From Ustulina deusta (lineage: Eukaryota > Ascomycota > Sordariomycetes > Xylariales > Xylariaceae): DNA of 64,000 nt. Shown piece by piece: positions 12,200-23,699 of this stretch (its first letter is position 1; the number at the start of each line of letters is the position of its first letter). The notes under the pieces were generated by a model. That model was not told where the DNA came from. It saw only the letters and a list, made by a program, of their open reading frames with translations, and ran no database searches. The translations under genes and the position numbers were made by a program. The stretch covers positions 744,001-808,000 of the forward strand of contig JAJNNX010000009.1 of NCBI GenBank assembly GCA_023159155.1. The letters are read 5' to 3'.

Positions 12200-15100
12200 T
12201 AAAAACAAAATTAAACCTATTCGGATAAGTTTTTATATTATATTTTAAAATCTTTATTATATAACTATTATTTTTCTACAAAGTAGTAATAGTAATACTA
12301 TATAAAATAAAATAAATATTTTATATTATAGGTTACTAAATATATTTACTTATTATAAAAAAAATAAAAAAAATCTAATTTCTAATATATAAATATTAAC
12401 TTTTTGTAAAAAGTATTAAAAGTATTATATAAAAAAAACAAAAATAATATATAATTATATTACTTCTAACTATACTACTATATAATAACTAGATAATATT
12501 TTCTTTTTAATTTTTTATTATAATATTATATCTATTATATAAAATTATAAAAGCTATTAAAGTATATTTCCGATTTATATATAATAAGCTTGCTTTAAAA
12601 CTTAATATTAACCCTAAAAATATAAAAAATATATTTGACCTTTAATATTAAAACTAACTAATTAATCTAAATATAATATTAAAAATAATTTTTAATATAT
12701 ATATAACTTTTTAAATTAAAAAATATAACTATATAATTAATAATAAATAAATATTTTAAAAAATATATAAAAAAAACTTTATAAAATAAAAACCTAAATA
12801 TTTTGTATAACTTTATATAAATATTTATATAAAACTTTTTAAAGCTATTATATATAAAAAAATATAGCTACAAAGCAACCTAAGTATATATATAAAAAAC
12901 CTTGCTTAAATTGCATAAAAAGAATTTAAACTTATTAAAAACTTTTTAAAGCTATTAGTTATTTAACTTATTTTTATTTCTATTATATAATAACTTTTAA
13001 TCTTTTTTATACTAAGTTAATAATTTCGGCTTACTTTTTAGCCTACTCTTATATTTTGGTATACCCTAGCTCTTATACTTATTATACAAATAAAAATAGA
13101 ACTAAAGATTAAACAACTAGAACCTATATAGCCTAGACTTCTAAAAAATATATAATTCTAAACTTTTAAAAATTAGACTTTTTATTTATTTATATAATTT
13201 ATTATTAAGTTTTAAAATATTTCTAAATATATATATAAATATATAATAAAAGCAGGTCATAAACTAAACTTTTAACTTATATATAAATACTTTATTATTT
13301 ATAACCCTTTTTAGACCTTATTATAATAGGTATACTTTCGTATAATACTAGACCTTATAGCAAGCAATTTATTTTTAGACTTATTTTTTATAAGGATTAT
13401 ATAAAATAAAATAATCCTTTTTAAAAAGTATGCGATTTTTTAAAAAATATAAAAAAAAAAAAAAAACTATATAAGCAAGCTATATAACTTTTTATATAAT
13501 AAAATACGCCTGTTTATAAATATGTACTAATAACTTAGAATTATAAAAAACTAATACTATATAATATTTTTAATAATTTTTAAAGGTTATATAAAAAACT
13601 ATTTTATATATTAAATTAGACCTAAAAAAACCTGGCATAAAATCTACTATATAATAAATGCTTATTTTAATATTAATATAAACTATAATTAGTACTAGGC
13701 CAACTGGACTATAATTATATTTATATAAATAAATAAAAAACACCTAGATCTAGTATTATACAAAATATTAGATCTTATAATTAACAAGCTTTCGAAAGCA
13801 TAATAAATATTTAGCACAAATTACTAAAAAGAAATCTAACTAAGTATAACAATTATATAAGCATATTAAAAGGTTTTAAAATTAGCTATAGCTTTTATAT
13901 TCCAAAAACTAACAAACAAAAGTTTTTTTTTAGATTTTTAAGCATATATTCAAATAGCGTTAAATAACGTACCGAAAAACTTTATATAAAAAGATAATAA
14001 TATTTATTTTACTAATAAAAAGTATAACTAAGGTTACTATATAAAAGGCTAATAGTATAGATTTTTTAGATTATTAAGCAGGCTAGGCATATAATAGAAC
14101 TACTAAAAAAACCAAAAAAGCCAGAACTACTATATAAACAAAAAATATTTTATATACTATAAAAAAAATTATTAATTAACTAAACATACCTTCTAAAAAT
14201 AGGCTTATACAAAAAATTAATATTTTAATTCGTATAAAATAATTAACGAAGCAGAACCTATACCCGAAAAGTTTTTGGTATATTTTACGGAGTATAAAAA
14301 ATACCTAGAATTGGACAAAAGTAATAAAAAACTTAATAAAGAATTTAGTAACTAATCTACTTAATTCTTAATAAATAATATTTTTATTTATTATATAACT
14401 AAAAAGAATATTTAGAACTATAAAACAGATATGCTGTTTAACTAGTTTATTTTTAGCAACTAGTATTATATGGAGTACTAAAGCAAACTTTAGGATATAG
14501 GCGCTTTAAACTATTTAATAGTAAAAAAAGCACAATTAAAAGCTTATTTTAGACTTTATTTTTATATAAAAATAGACTAGACCTTAAGCAGTACAAATAT
14601 TAGGTTTAGCAGTAATAATATAATCATTGCTATAAGTACTATATAAATAAATAATTCTTTTAATATAATAATATATTATATCTTAAATAGTTTAATACTA
14701 TTCCTATTTTTGCTAAAAAATACTAATTGCTTGCAGGCTTACTTTAATAATATAAAAAATATTATTATACAAAAGAATAAAAAAACTATTTTTGTTATAT
14801 ATAAATAAAAATACTTATTTTTTAATATAAGCTTTTATAAAGCTGGACTATACTTTACCAAAATAGAATTATAATAATTATACTATTAATTTGGATACTT
14901 TTATATAAAAAAACTATATATAATACTTAGTTATATAAGATATAATATTAATTATTTAATTCTAGAAAAAATCTAGAAATTTTATTACTACTATTAATTA
15001 TATAACCTAGCACTTTAATAATTTAAGTTCTTAATTAAAAATAATTATAATTTTAATTATAAAATTATAATTAATACTATATAAATAAACAATAAGCAAA

Positions 15101-17650
15101 TCTTTTATATTATTAATACTATTATATTTTTTTAAACAGTAATTTTTTTTAAATTAATATTTATATAAAACATTTAAAAAGCGCTATATAAATACTAAAT
15201 TAATATATATTAAAAACTTTCTAACTATATTATATATAACTTAAATATAAACTTTTTATCTAAAAAATTTTAGAACTAAGCAAAAATTATAAATATTTAA
15301 TATTATATAATGTTTATTAAGGCATATTAAGCAATTAGCAAAATCAAAAAAACATATAGCCCTTTTTGCTATATATATAATATACTAAAAACTAAAATTA
15401 ATAATTATATAAAAAATAAATCAATTTTCTAAATAGCAATCAAAGCTTTAAACAATACTACTAAGCTAAACAGCTTTATATTAACCCTTTTTATCTTTAG
15501 AGCTTACCTTAGAATTAATCAGGACTTACCCTTTTTATTTAATATTATATAAAGAGCTAAAACAATCAAAAAAGCTATAAAAATATTGCGCAACAAAAAA
15601 GCAAAAATTAAAATCAACTATATAATTAATTAGCATAACAAGCCAGCCTTATATAATATATTTTTGTTGCTTCTATATAACAAAATAATAATATAGCAAA
15701 AAAAAAAAAGCTAGAATAGACCGTACAAAATTAAGTTAATTAAAAACCCCAATATAATTATTAATTTACTAAACAGCCTAATACGCTTCTACTAAATATA
15801 AGTTAAGCTTTATTACTATATAACTAAAAAAAATATTCCGGACAAACATACTAAAAAAAAAAACAAAACATAACCTTTTTAAGCTTTTATTATATAAAAA
15901 AAACACAAATAACCCCTAAAAGCTATAATATTTTATATAACTTTTATATAATAAATTAGTTAATTATTCCTAACTTCTAAAAAGAAATAGAACTATGCCT
16001 TAGCTATTAAACTATATAAAAATAGTATTATTAATATACCTAAAGCTTTATTTAAAAAATCTAACGCTACTAAAATTAATAATCTTATTATATAAAGCAT
16101 ATTTTAATTTATAAAATATAATCTAATAAAATATAGCAATATTTACATTTTTAAGTTCTAGCTTATATAAAAAATTAAAAAAAAAATAACTAAGCTATAC
16201 AAAAAGTTCCAACTTATTATATAAAACTATAATAATACTAAAAAAAAAACAATACTTATTTAATTGCTAATAATCTAGCAAATAAACTAAAAATTACTAC
16301 TTGCACTAGGACTTTTTCTAATTTATAACTTTAATGTTTTAGGCGAACTTCGAAATATTATACAAGTATACATATAATTAAAAAACAAATTAGCCAAAAA
16401 AATCCTTATATAACTACTATCCAAACTAAAATTAAAATATTTTAATAAAACAATTCTATAAATTATATAACTATTATATAAACTTACTAAATTAGGTTTA
16501 TATTAGTTCAAAATATATTACTAGTATTACTATAAAAAGCTCGGTATAACTATTTTTATATATAACCTATGCCTACTTTTTATTAAAAAACCTTTAGATA
16601 ACTTTAGTATTACTAGATTATAAACAAATAATATGTTTAGCTTTATATTGCTAGGCTTTTTAAAAAAAAAAAAATATAAATTGTAGCAAGCCAAGTTTTA
16701 TATAAAGCTAAAAGAAATATTTTAGCTAAGTTACTTTATAAAGTTTAATAATAAACAAATTATATTTTTGTCCGAAAAAAATATTATTTTAACCTAAAAA
16801 AACCAAACAAACTAACTAGACTAGATTAACTTTTATATAACTGATTTTATATAATAATATATTTTGTAATAAGTAAAAAATACATATATTAGTAATATCT
16901 GCCAGCCCGAAGCAGCGTATAACCTATGCGTAACTACCCAAGTTATATATCCTAAGCTGCACAATATTAAAAATTTGAACTAAAAAATCCAGTAATAAAC
17001 AAATAATAAAAATTGCGGCCTGATTTTTATATTAATAGACCTATATTATACAAAGCTGTTTATTTTTATAAATAGGTTATTTATAAACAATATAAATATA
17101 ACTTTTTAACTTAGATTTATAATTATATTAAAGACTAAACATTATATAAAAAAAAATTTAAGCTTTAAAATTAAAAAAAATATTATATATTAGAATTTAA
17201 ACAAATATAAAAAAATAACTAGGAACGTACTTATAAATAAATTATATAATATAGTTAATAGTTTTAATAGTACTATTGCTTTTTATATAACATTTTTAAA
17301 AATTATAACTATACTATAATTACTTTTAATTCTAGCTATTTTATATTTTAATTTAAAGTTGTTATATAATTGTTTTGTTAAACTTGGCACTATATAAAAA
17401 AAACGCTTAATAATTAATATTATATTATTAAAAAAATTATATAAAAAATAAAAAATTTCTAAAGTATAATAAATTAATAATAAAAATAATCTAGCTAATA
17501 TATTTATAAAAAAGATACTAAACTAAACTTTAAAAACTTTTATATTAATAAACAAATTAACTATACAAATAAAAATATTTATTAATAAAACGTAAGAAAT
17601 TATATATAATTATAGTATTTATAAAAAAAAAAAAGTCAAAAGTGTGAAAA
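12200..17650 (+). pseudogene. Copia polyprotein remnant of element P
   Basis: Translation with stops ignored gives fragments typical of ascomycete Copia polyproteins. At 15442-15530 the text resembles the integrase C-terminal stretch ending in an L-x-F-x-AYxRxNQD motif. Around 15.70-15.82 kb comes a W-R-E-K-x-W-x-x-P-Y-K block, followed by a V-x-P-Y-Y-type end. Near 16.89-16.93 kb a C-Q-P-E-A-A block marks the region between reverse transcriptase and RNase H, and near 17.37 kb a C-x-V-K-L-G-T block lies in the RNase H domain. Stops fall mostly where CAA, CAG, CGA or TGG would be expected, consistent with RIP. Limits are approximate; gag, at the left, was not recognised. Confidence 0.75.
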
Positions 17651-18259
17651 TAATATATAATAAATTAACTCTAAAAAGAAAAACAAATATAAACATTACT
17701 TTTTTTTATTTTTTATTTTTTTATTTTTTTTATTGTATAACTAATTTACCCCTTTTTTTTTAAACATAATAATTGTACTAAGCGCTGTATAAACACCAAA
17801 CATACGCTATATAAGTATTACTTTAAAACTTAATAATCTAGCAATAGCTATAGAATAGGTAACCATTGCGTACTACACAAATATTCTTTATATATGCGGC
17901 AATAATAGTACTATGCAACTAGATAAGGACTATACAAAAGTAACCTTTTTAGCAGAAAATAAACGTAATCAAATATGCAAAAAGTATATTAGCAAGCACC
18001 TAGATCTATATATTAACTAATAGTATAGCAGCAACCTAAGCTTTATTAGTTTATATATAAAAAGCAAAAATATTAGCAATACACTAAAAACAAACATATA
18101 TATAATAAAAAAACAAATATATATATTAACGTATAGCACTATAATAAGCCAACAATTATTAGGATTGTTTATTAGTAGTAATATAATATAATAATTGCTA
18201 TTCTAGCCAATAATTCTCAGTACACAACCACTATTACTAAAAAGCTAAATAGCGTTTAT

Positions 18260-18265
<6 letters not shown>

Positions 18266-18303
<38 letters not shown>
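18266..18303. repeat. AT dinucleotide microsatellite
   Basis: A near-perfect run of alternating A and T of roughly 36 bp, between the end of the Copia coding remnant and the right LTR of element P. Confidence 0.85.
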
Positions 18304-18306
<3 letters not shown>

Positions 18307-18857
18307 TATAAGGATAAGCAGACGTATAAAGCAAAAAATTTTAGAAGATAACAAAAGAACAAAAAACAATAGAAAATTTAAGCACTTTTTTATATACAAG
18401 TCCCCTTACGTACGAACTAACCTAACTTCTAATTAGTTAACTTTTTTTTGTACGAATAACTTGCCTAGTTAACTAAACATAAACAACTTTAAGGGCTTTT
18501 AACTAATAATTGCCTATATAAGGCCTATTAACCGAACAAGCTAGCTAATTATAAACCTTGCTATTATACGAAGCAGGAACAAATATTTAGTTTTAATTCA
18601 GATAATTACTAAATAATATTCGGCCTATAGTTTTTAACTAACTATATAGCCAAAATAGCAGCTTTGTAATATTGTTGTATAACTTTATTAAAAAAAAATA
18701 ATCTATTAACCTAGCAGCTATATATATAAACTAAATTACTAACCTAGTTATTTTTCTAATAATCAAACTTTTGTATGTATATTTAAGCAATTATATAGTT
18801 ACTTTTTTTGTTCTTTTTATATAACGGGTAGTTATAACTAAAAAAAAAAATAGCTCG

Positions 18858-19158
18858 TGTTAGAATAACTAGTATTAATTATAACCTTATTGTGCAACTT
18901 GTATAAAGTGCGAGTTCACGCTCGGCTGTTGTACAAATGTTAGCCGGACTTCGGCCGGACAAAAAGGACCTTATTTTCCTTTTGTTATATTAGCTCGTAC
19001 AATAACATAAGCTCTCACATAAATATAAAAGACTTATGCTTTATATAAACATTCTTTTTTTTTTTTTTTTTTATAGATAATATAATATAATATATTATAT
19101 TCTGTCTACGCACGTTATTTGTTTTATGTATAATATATTGTATATAGCCCATTCAACA
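18858..19158 (+). repeat. Right LTR of element P
   Basis: A 301-bp direct repeat of 11834-12135, ending cccattcaaca and followed by the target duplication cttat. It is slightly less mutated than the left copy at its right end (ctgtctacgcacg is kept where the left copy is all A+T). Confidence 0.88.
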
Positions 19159-22100
19159 CTTATTATATTAATAAAATCTATTTATTTAAAAAATATAATA
19201 AAGTTTAATAATTAGTTATTATAAAAAATTTAGTTTTAAAAAGTTATAAGTAGTAATATTTTAAAGTTTATATTATTATTAAAAGTTTATAGTTTTAAAT
19301 TAAGTAAGCTTGCTTAGTTAATATTATTATTTTAAAAAAATATTTTATAGGTTTTTAAGTTATATTTTTTTATTATTACTAAATAATTTTTTTTATTATA
19401 TTATATAAAATATTTGTTTTTATTTGTATTAGTTAGCTAGGCCTAAAAAAAGCTAAAATAAATATTTTATATATTAGTAGTTTTATATGTTTAAAAGTTT
19501 ATTTTTGTTTTAGTTCTATTATAAATAACTTATTTTTTTTTAATAATTAATTTAAAAAAGCAATAATTTTACTAACGTAATAAATAAATATATAAATATA
19601 ATTATAAAGCTTAAAAAATAACTAGATTAATTTAGTATTTTTAAAATTTTTAAAATTTTAATTTAAAATTGCTTAAATTTTTATAAGATTAATTTTAATT
19701 TTAATTTTAATTTTTTTAACTATTTTTAAATAATTAATAATAAATATATTAAAATAAAACTTTTTAATATTTTTTTAATATTTAGTTTAATATAAGCAAT
19801 AAATTATTTTTTTATAATAAATTTAGTATTATTTTTTAGTTTTAAAACAGATTAAAATATTATTTATATAAATATTTACAAACTTATTTAAAAGTTTTTA
19901 AATTTATATATTAATAAAAGTTTGCTACTAAGCAAGTTTTATTTTAAAACTAAATAATAAAACTTTTTATTAAAATATTTTTTTATAAGTTTAAAAAAAA
20001 AAATTAAAATAATTTTATAATTAATAATAATTAATAAAAAGCTTTAATAATATTTAATTTTATAAATTAAATAATATTATTAATATTTAAAACTAACATA
20101 ATTTAATTTTTTAAATACATATTTTTTTATTAATAATTAATTATAAACTTATATTTAATTAATTTAAATTTAAATATAAATAAAATAAAAATAGTATTTA
20201 AGTTTATATTTCTTTTAATAAAGTTTATAATTAATAGTTTATTTATAAATTTTTTTTAAATACAATAAATTATATAAATATTTAATATTAATAGGACTTA
20301 AAAGTATATTTTTTATTATTAAATTTTAGTACTATATTAAATCTTAGTTATAATAGTAGTAAAGTTTTAAATTTTTTTTTTAAAAAAAATCCCTTTAGAT
20401 ATAATAACTAAAAAGGCAAAAAGCTTTATACTAATTTTATATACTAGAAGTTTTTTTTTTTTTAAATAAAATTAGTTTATTATTAAAAATCTTTTATAAT
20501 ACTATTTAATTAATTTAAATTTATTTTTTTTATAAAATATTAATTATTTTTAAGTTTTTTTTAAATAGTTTCATATAATTATTTTTAATTATTATAAATT
20601 TAATTATAATAAGCTTTTTTAAAGTTTTTTTAACTAATTACTTTTATTTATTTTAATAAAAATAATTCTAAAAGTTTTATATAATTTTTTTAATAGTAGC
20701 TTAGTTTTTTTTTTTTAGCTTTAGTTATTTTTAAAATAATTGTTTTATTTTTAAAAAATTATTTTAATATTTAATAATATTTTTTTAATGCTTAATTATG
20801 TTAATTAATATTTTTTTATATTTTTAAGTTTATATTTTATTATTTATAACTAAAAAGTTTAATTATAATTATTAGAAAAAATTAAACTAATAAAAATAAA
20901 TTATTTAGCTAAATTAATTATTATTTTTAAATTTTTATTAAAATATTTTGTTTTATTAATTATTTAATACTAATAATAATATTATAACTAAAATTAATAA
21001 CTTAAAATATTTAGTTTTTAAATTATTAATTATTAATTTTTATAATATATATTAAATATTTGCAAACTTTGCTAACTATTTTATTTTAATAGTTATAAAA
21101 CTTTTAAAGTTTAGCTAAACAAACTATTTTTATTTTTAATTATTACTAAACTTATTATATAAATTTATAGCTAATTATTAAAAAAGTATAAGTTTTAATA
21201 TTATATAAAGCTAAAGTTTTTATTTTAATATTATTAATTTATAATTAAATAAATATTTTAAAAATAATTAATTTGTTTTAGTTATATATTTTAGTTAAAA
21301 TAAATAAAAAAACTAATAAAAAAAATTTTATTAGTTTTATTTATTTTTTAAGTTGGATAAACTACTAAAGCTATTTTTATTATAGCTTTTTTTTTTTAAT
21401 TAAATATTTAAAACTTTAAGCTTTTAATTAAAACAATTAATTAATATATTTCTTTTTTATTATAAATAAAGCAGGTCTTATTATTTTAATAGGGGTTTTT
21501 TTTTTATAGTTAGTGCTTATTTTAACTATTTTAAAATAAATATTTTAGAATTTTTAAAATTAGCTAAAAGTTAGTAAACTAGTTTACTAAAAACTTAATT
21601 ATTTAAGTTAAATTTTTGTTTAGTTAAACTAACAGGTTTAATTTATTAATAATTTTTATAAGCTTATTTAATATTATATATTAATTAAATAATTTTATTA
21701 ATAAATAATTTATAAAAAATATTTAAATTTATAAAAACTTTATATAAATTTTTTTTTAAATTTATATAAAAATAGTTTTATAATTTATATTTTTATTATA
21801 ACTTAATAAATTAATATTTTTATTAGTTTTATATATATAAACTTAAAATATTTTATAAATAATAATTATTTAATTAAAATTATAATAAACTATTAATAAA
21901 GTTTAAATTATTTTAATAATATTATTAAATAATCTTTTAATATATTTTTTTAATTAGTTTATAATATATTAAAGTTAGCTATTTTTAGTTTAAAACATAA
22001 TAATATTTTTATTTACCTTTTTTATTAGTTTATAAACTTAGTTATTAAATAAACTTTTATTTTTTATAAACTTACTAAAATTAGTTTTTTATATTTTAGC

Positions 22101-22837
22101 TTTTTTAATATAAATAAAGTTTAAAATATTAAAAAATAAACTAATAAAATAAAAAACAAATAAAGCAATAAAACTAAAAAATTTAAAATTAATATTTTTA
22201 AATATATTTTTTACTATTAAATTATAGTTATTTTTTAAAAATATTAAAATAAATATATTAAAAAATTAATGTTTTATTTTATTTATTTATTAAAAAAGTT
22301 CTATTAAAACTAACGCAAAATTATAAACTTATGTAACTGCAATATTTAGTGCTATATTTTTAAATATATTATTTATTTTAGGTTGTTTTAGTTCTAATTT
22401 AAATTTTGCTTTTTTAAGTTTTAATTTTTTGTTTTTTTTACATTTTTTTTTAAGTATTGGTTTGCTTAAAGCGTTTATAAAAAAGTTTAGTGCTTAATTT
22501 TTTTTTTTTTTATAAAAATTTTTTTTTAAAATTATTTAATAATAAAAAGCTAGCTATATTTAAAAATTAGAATTGTTTTAATTATTTAAAAACTAAAAAT
22601 AAAATAAAAATATTTAAAATTAGGTTTTTTATAAATTATTAGTTTTTAAATAATATAAAAATTAAAAATTTTATTAAAGTTATATTAAAATTAAATTTAT
22701 ATTATAAAATATATAATTTTTTATATTAAATATATAACTAAAAAAAAATTTTTATTTATATTTTATTAATTATAATAAAATAAAAAATATATATTTATTA
22801 AATATTTATTAATAAATAATTAATAAACTTAGAATAG

Positions 22838-23070
22838 TATTACAATTAGTTAAATAAAGTTTTTATAGCTAGTTTATTAATATTATAAACAAAGATTTTA
22901 AATTAAAAAAAAAAAAAAAATTAGAGTTTATAAAGTAAGTAGATATAAACTCTGTGTGTATAACTGCAGAATTAGGTTAGTCCGTGCGCAGACTTCCTAT
23001 TTTATTGCCATGTGGGTCTGGAGTCCTTGCGGGTTTCGCCAAGACTGTATAGACTATACTAACCGTTACA
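22838..23070 (-). repeat. Right LTR of element X', mutated in one half only
   Basis: A 233-bp reverse-oriented X-family LTR. From 22838 to about 22955 it is almost pure A+T; from about 22955 to 23070 it keeps ordinary sequence such as gtccgtgcgcagacttcc and ccttgcgggtttcgcc. It ends ccgttaca and is followed by the duplication aaaat. Confidence 0.85.
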
Positions 23071-23411
23071 AAAATTAAATAAATCAAATAATTAAAGATA
23101 TATAAAAAAAGCAAAAAACTGTAGTACTAGGTTATTTAAAAAAGCTATAATCTTAATAATATTTAATACGTAGCTTAAATTTTTAAAAATATACTAATTA
23201 AGCTTAATTAATTTTATAAAACTTATAAAAAAATACCTAGACTTTTTATAAAATTATAAAAATAAATATATATAGTAGCAGCTAACAAATTTACAAATAA
23301 TTATAAAAATAATAATAAAGCAGTATAATATAAAAAAACTATATAAATCTAATATTATTAGTAACTTTAAGTTAAAACTATATTTAAATTATTGGTTTTA
23401 AAAAAAAGTAA

Positions 23412-23648
23412 TATAATAGTTAGTATAGTTTTAGCAAAACTTACAAAAACTTTAGATTTATATAGCAATAAAATAAAAAGTCTATATATAAACTAACTTA
23501 TAACTTTATAGCTATATATATAAAATTTATATTTATTTACTTTATAAATTCTGATTTCTTTTTTTCTTTTTTTTCTTTTTTGGCTTAAAATCTTTATCTA
23601 TAGTATTACTAAACTAGCTATAGAAGCTTTACTTAACTGATCATAACA
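23412..23648 (+). repeat. Right LTR of element X
   Basis: A 237-bp forward copy of the X-family LTR, moderately mutated, ending ctgatcataaca and followed by atatc, the same five bases that precede the left LTR of X at 4482-4486. Confidence 0.85.
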
Positions 23649-23699
23649 ATATCTAGTTATATAAAAAAATCTAAATCTATTAAAATTAAGCAATATTTT

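Larger units (their letters stand above)
11834..19158 (+). mobile_element. Element P: Ty1/Copia LTR retrotransposon inserted into X'
   Basis: A 7,325-bp element with direct LTRs (11834-12135 and 18858-19158), each starting TGTTAGAATAACTAG and ending in ATTCAACA or its mutated form, flanked by the duplication cttat at 11829-11833 and 19159-19163. Read on the plus strand, the mutated interior still shows an integrase C-terminal region at about 15.44-15.85 kb, followed by an RT/RNase H region at about 16.88-17.48 kb. Integrase before reverse transcriptase is the Copia order. A purine-rich tract precedes the right LTR. No long ORF survives. It is the innermost insertion found and, on average, less A+T-saturated than X and X'. 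Confidence 0.9.
9925..23070 (-). mobile_element. Element X': second copy of the X family, inverted, inserted into X
   Basis: LTRs at 9925-10161 and 22838-23070 lie in the opposite orientation to those of X, and the insertion is flanked by aaaat at 9920-9924 and 23071-23075. After removing the nested Copia element its length is about 5.8 kb, equal to X. Its interior (10162-11828 joined to 19159-22837) is the reverse complement of the X interior: for example 11750-11833 continued at 19159-19250 matches 8470-8610 in reverse. Strongly RIP-mutated, with no open frames. Confidence 0.85.
4487..23648 (+). mobile_element. Element X: LTR retrotransposon inserted into O, superfamily unassigned
   Basis: The element is bounded by same-orientation LTRs (4487-4962, itself interrupted by a solo LTR, and 23412-23648) and by the duplication atatc at 4482-4486 and 23649-23653. 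Its internal sequence is split by X' into 4963-9919 and 23076-23411; removing all nested insertions leaves about 5.8 kb. A purine-rich run just before the right LTR suggests, weakly, that it is transcribed on the plus strand. The interior is so heavily RIP-mutated that I could not recognise gag or pol motifs, so Gypsy, Copia or a non-autonomous type all remain possible. Confidence 0.82.

Noticed and set aside
9925..23070. The reverse-oriented 237-bp repeats as terminal inverted repeats of a DNA transposon with 4487-4962
   Set aside because: The forward and reverse copies pair as two separate LTR elements, each with its own duplication (atatc and aaaat).
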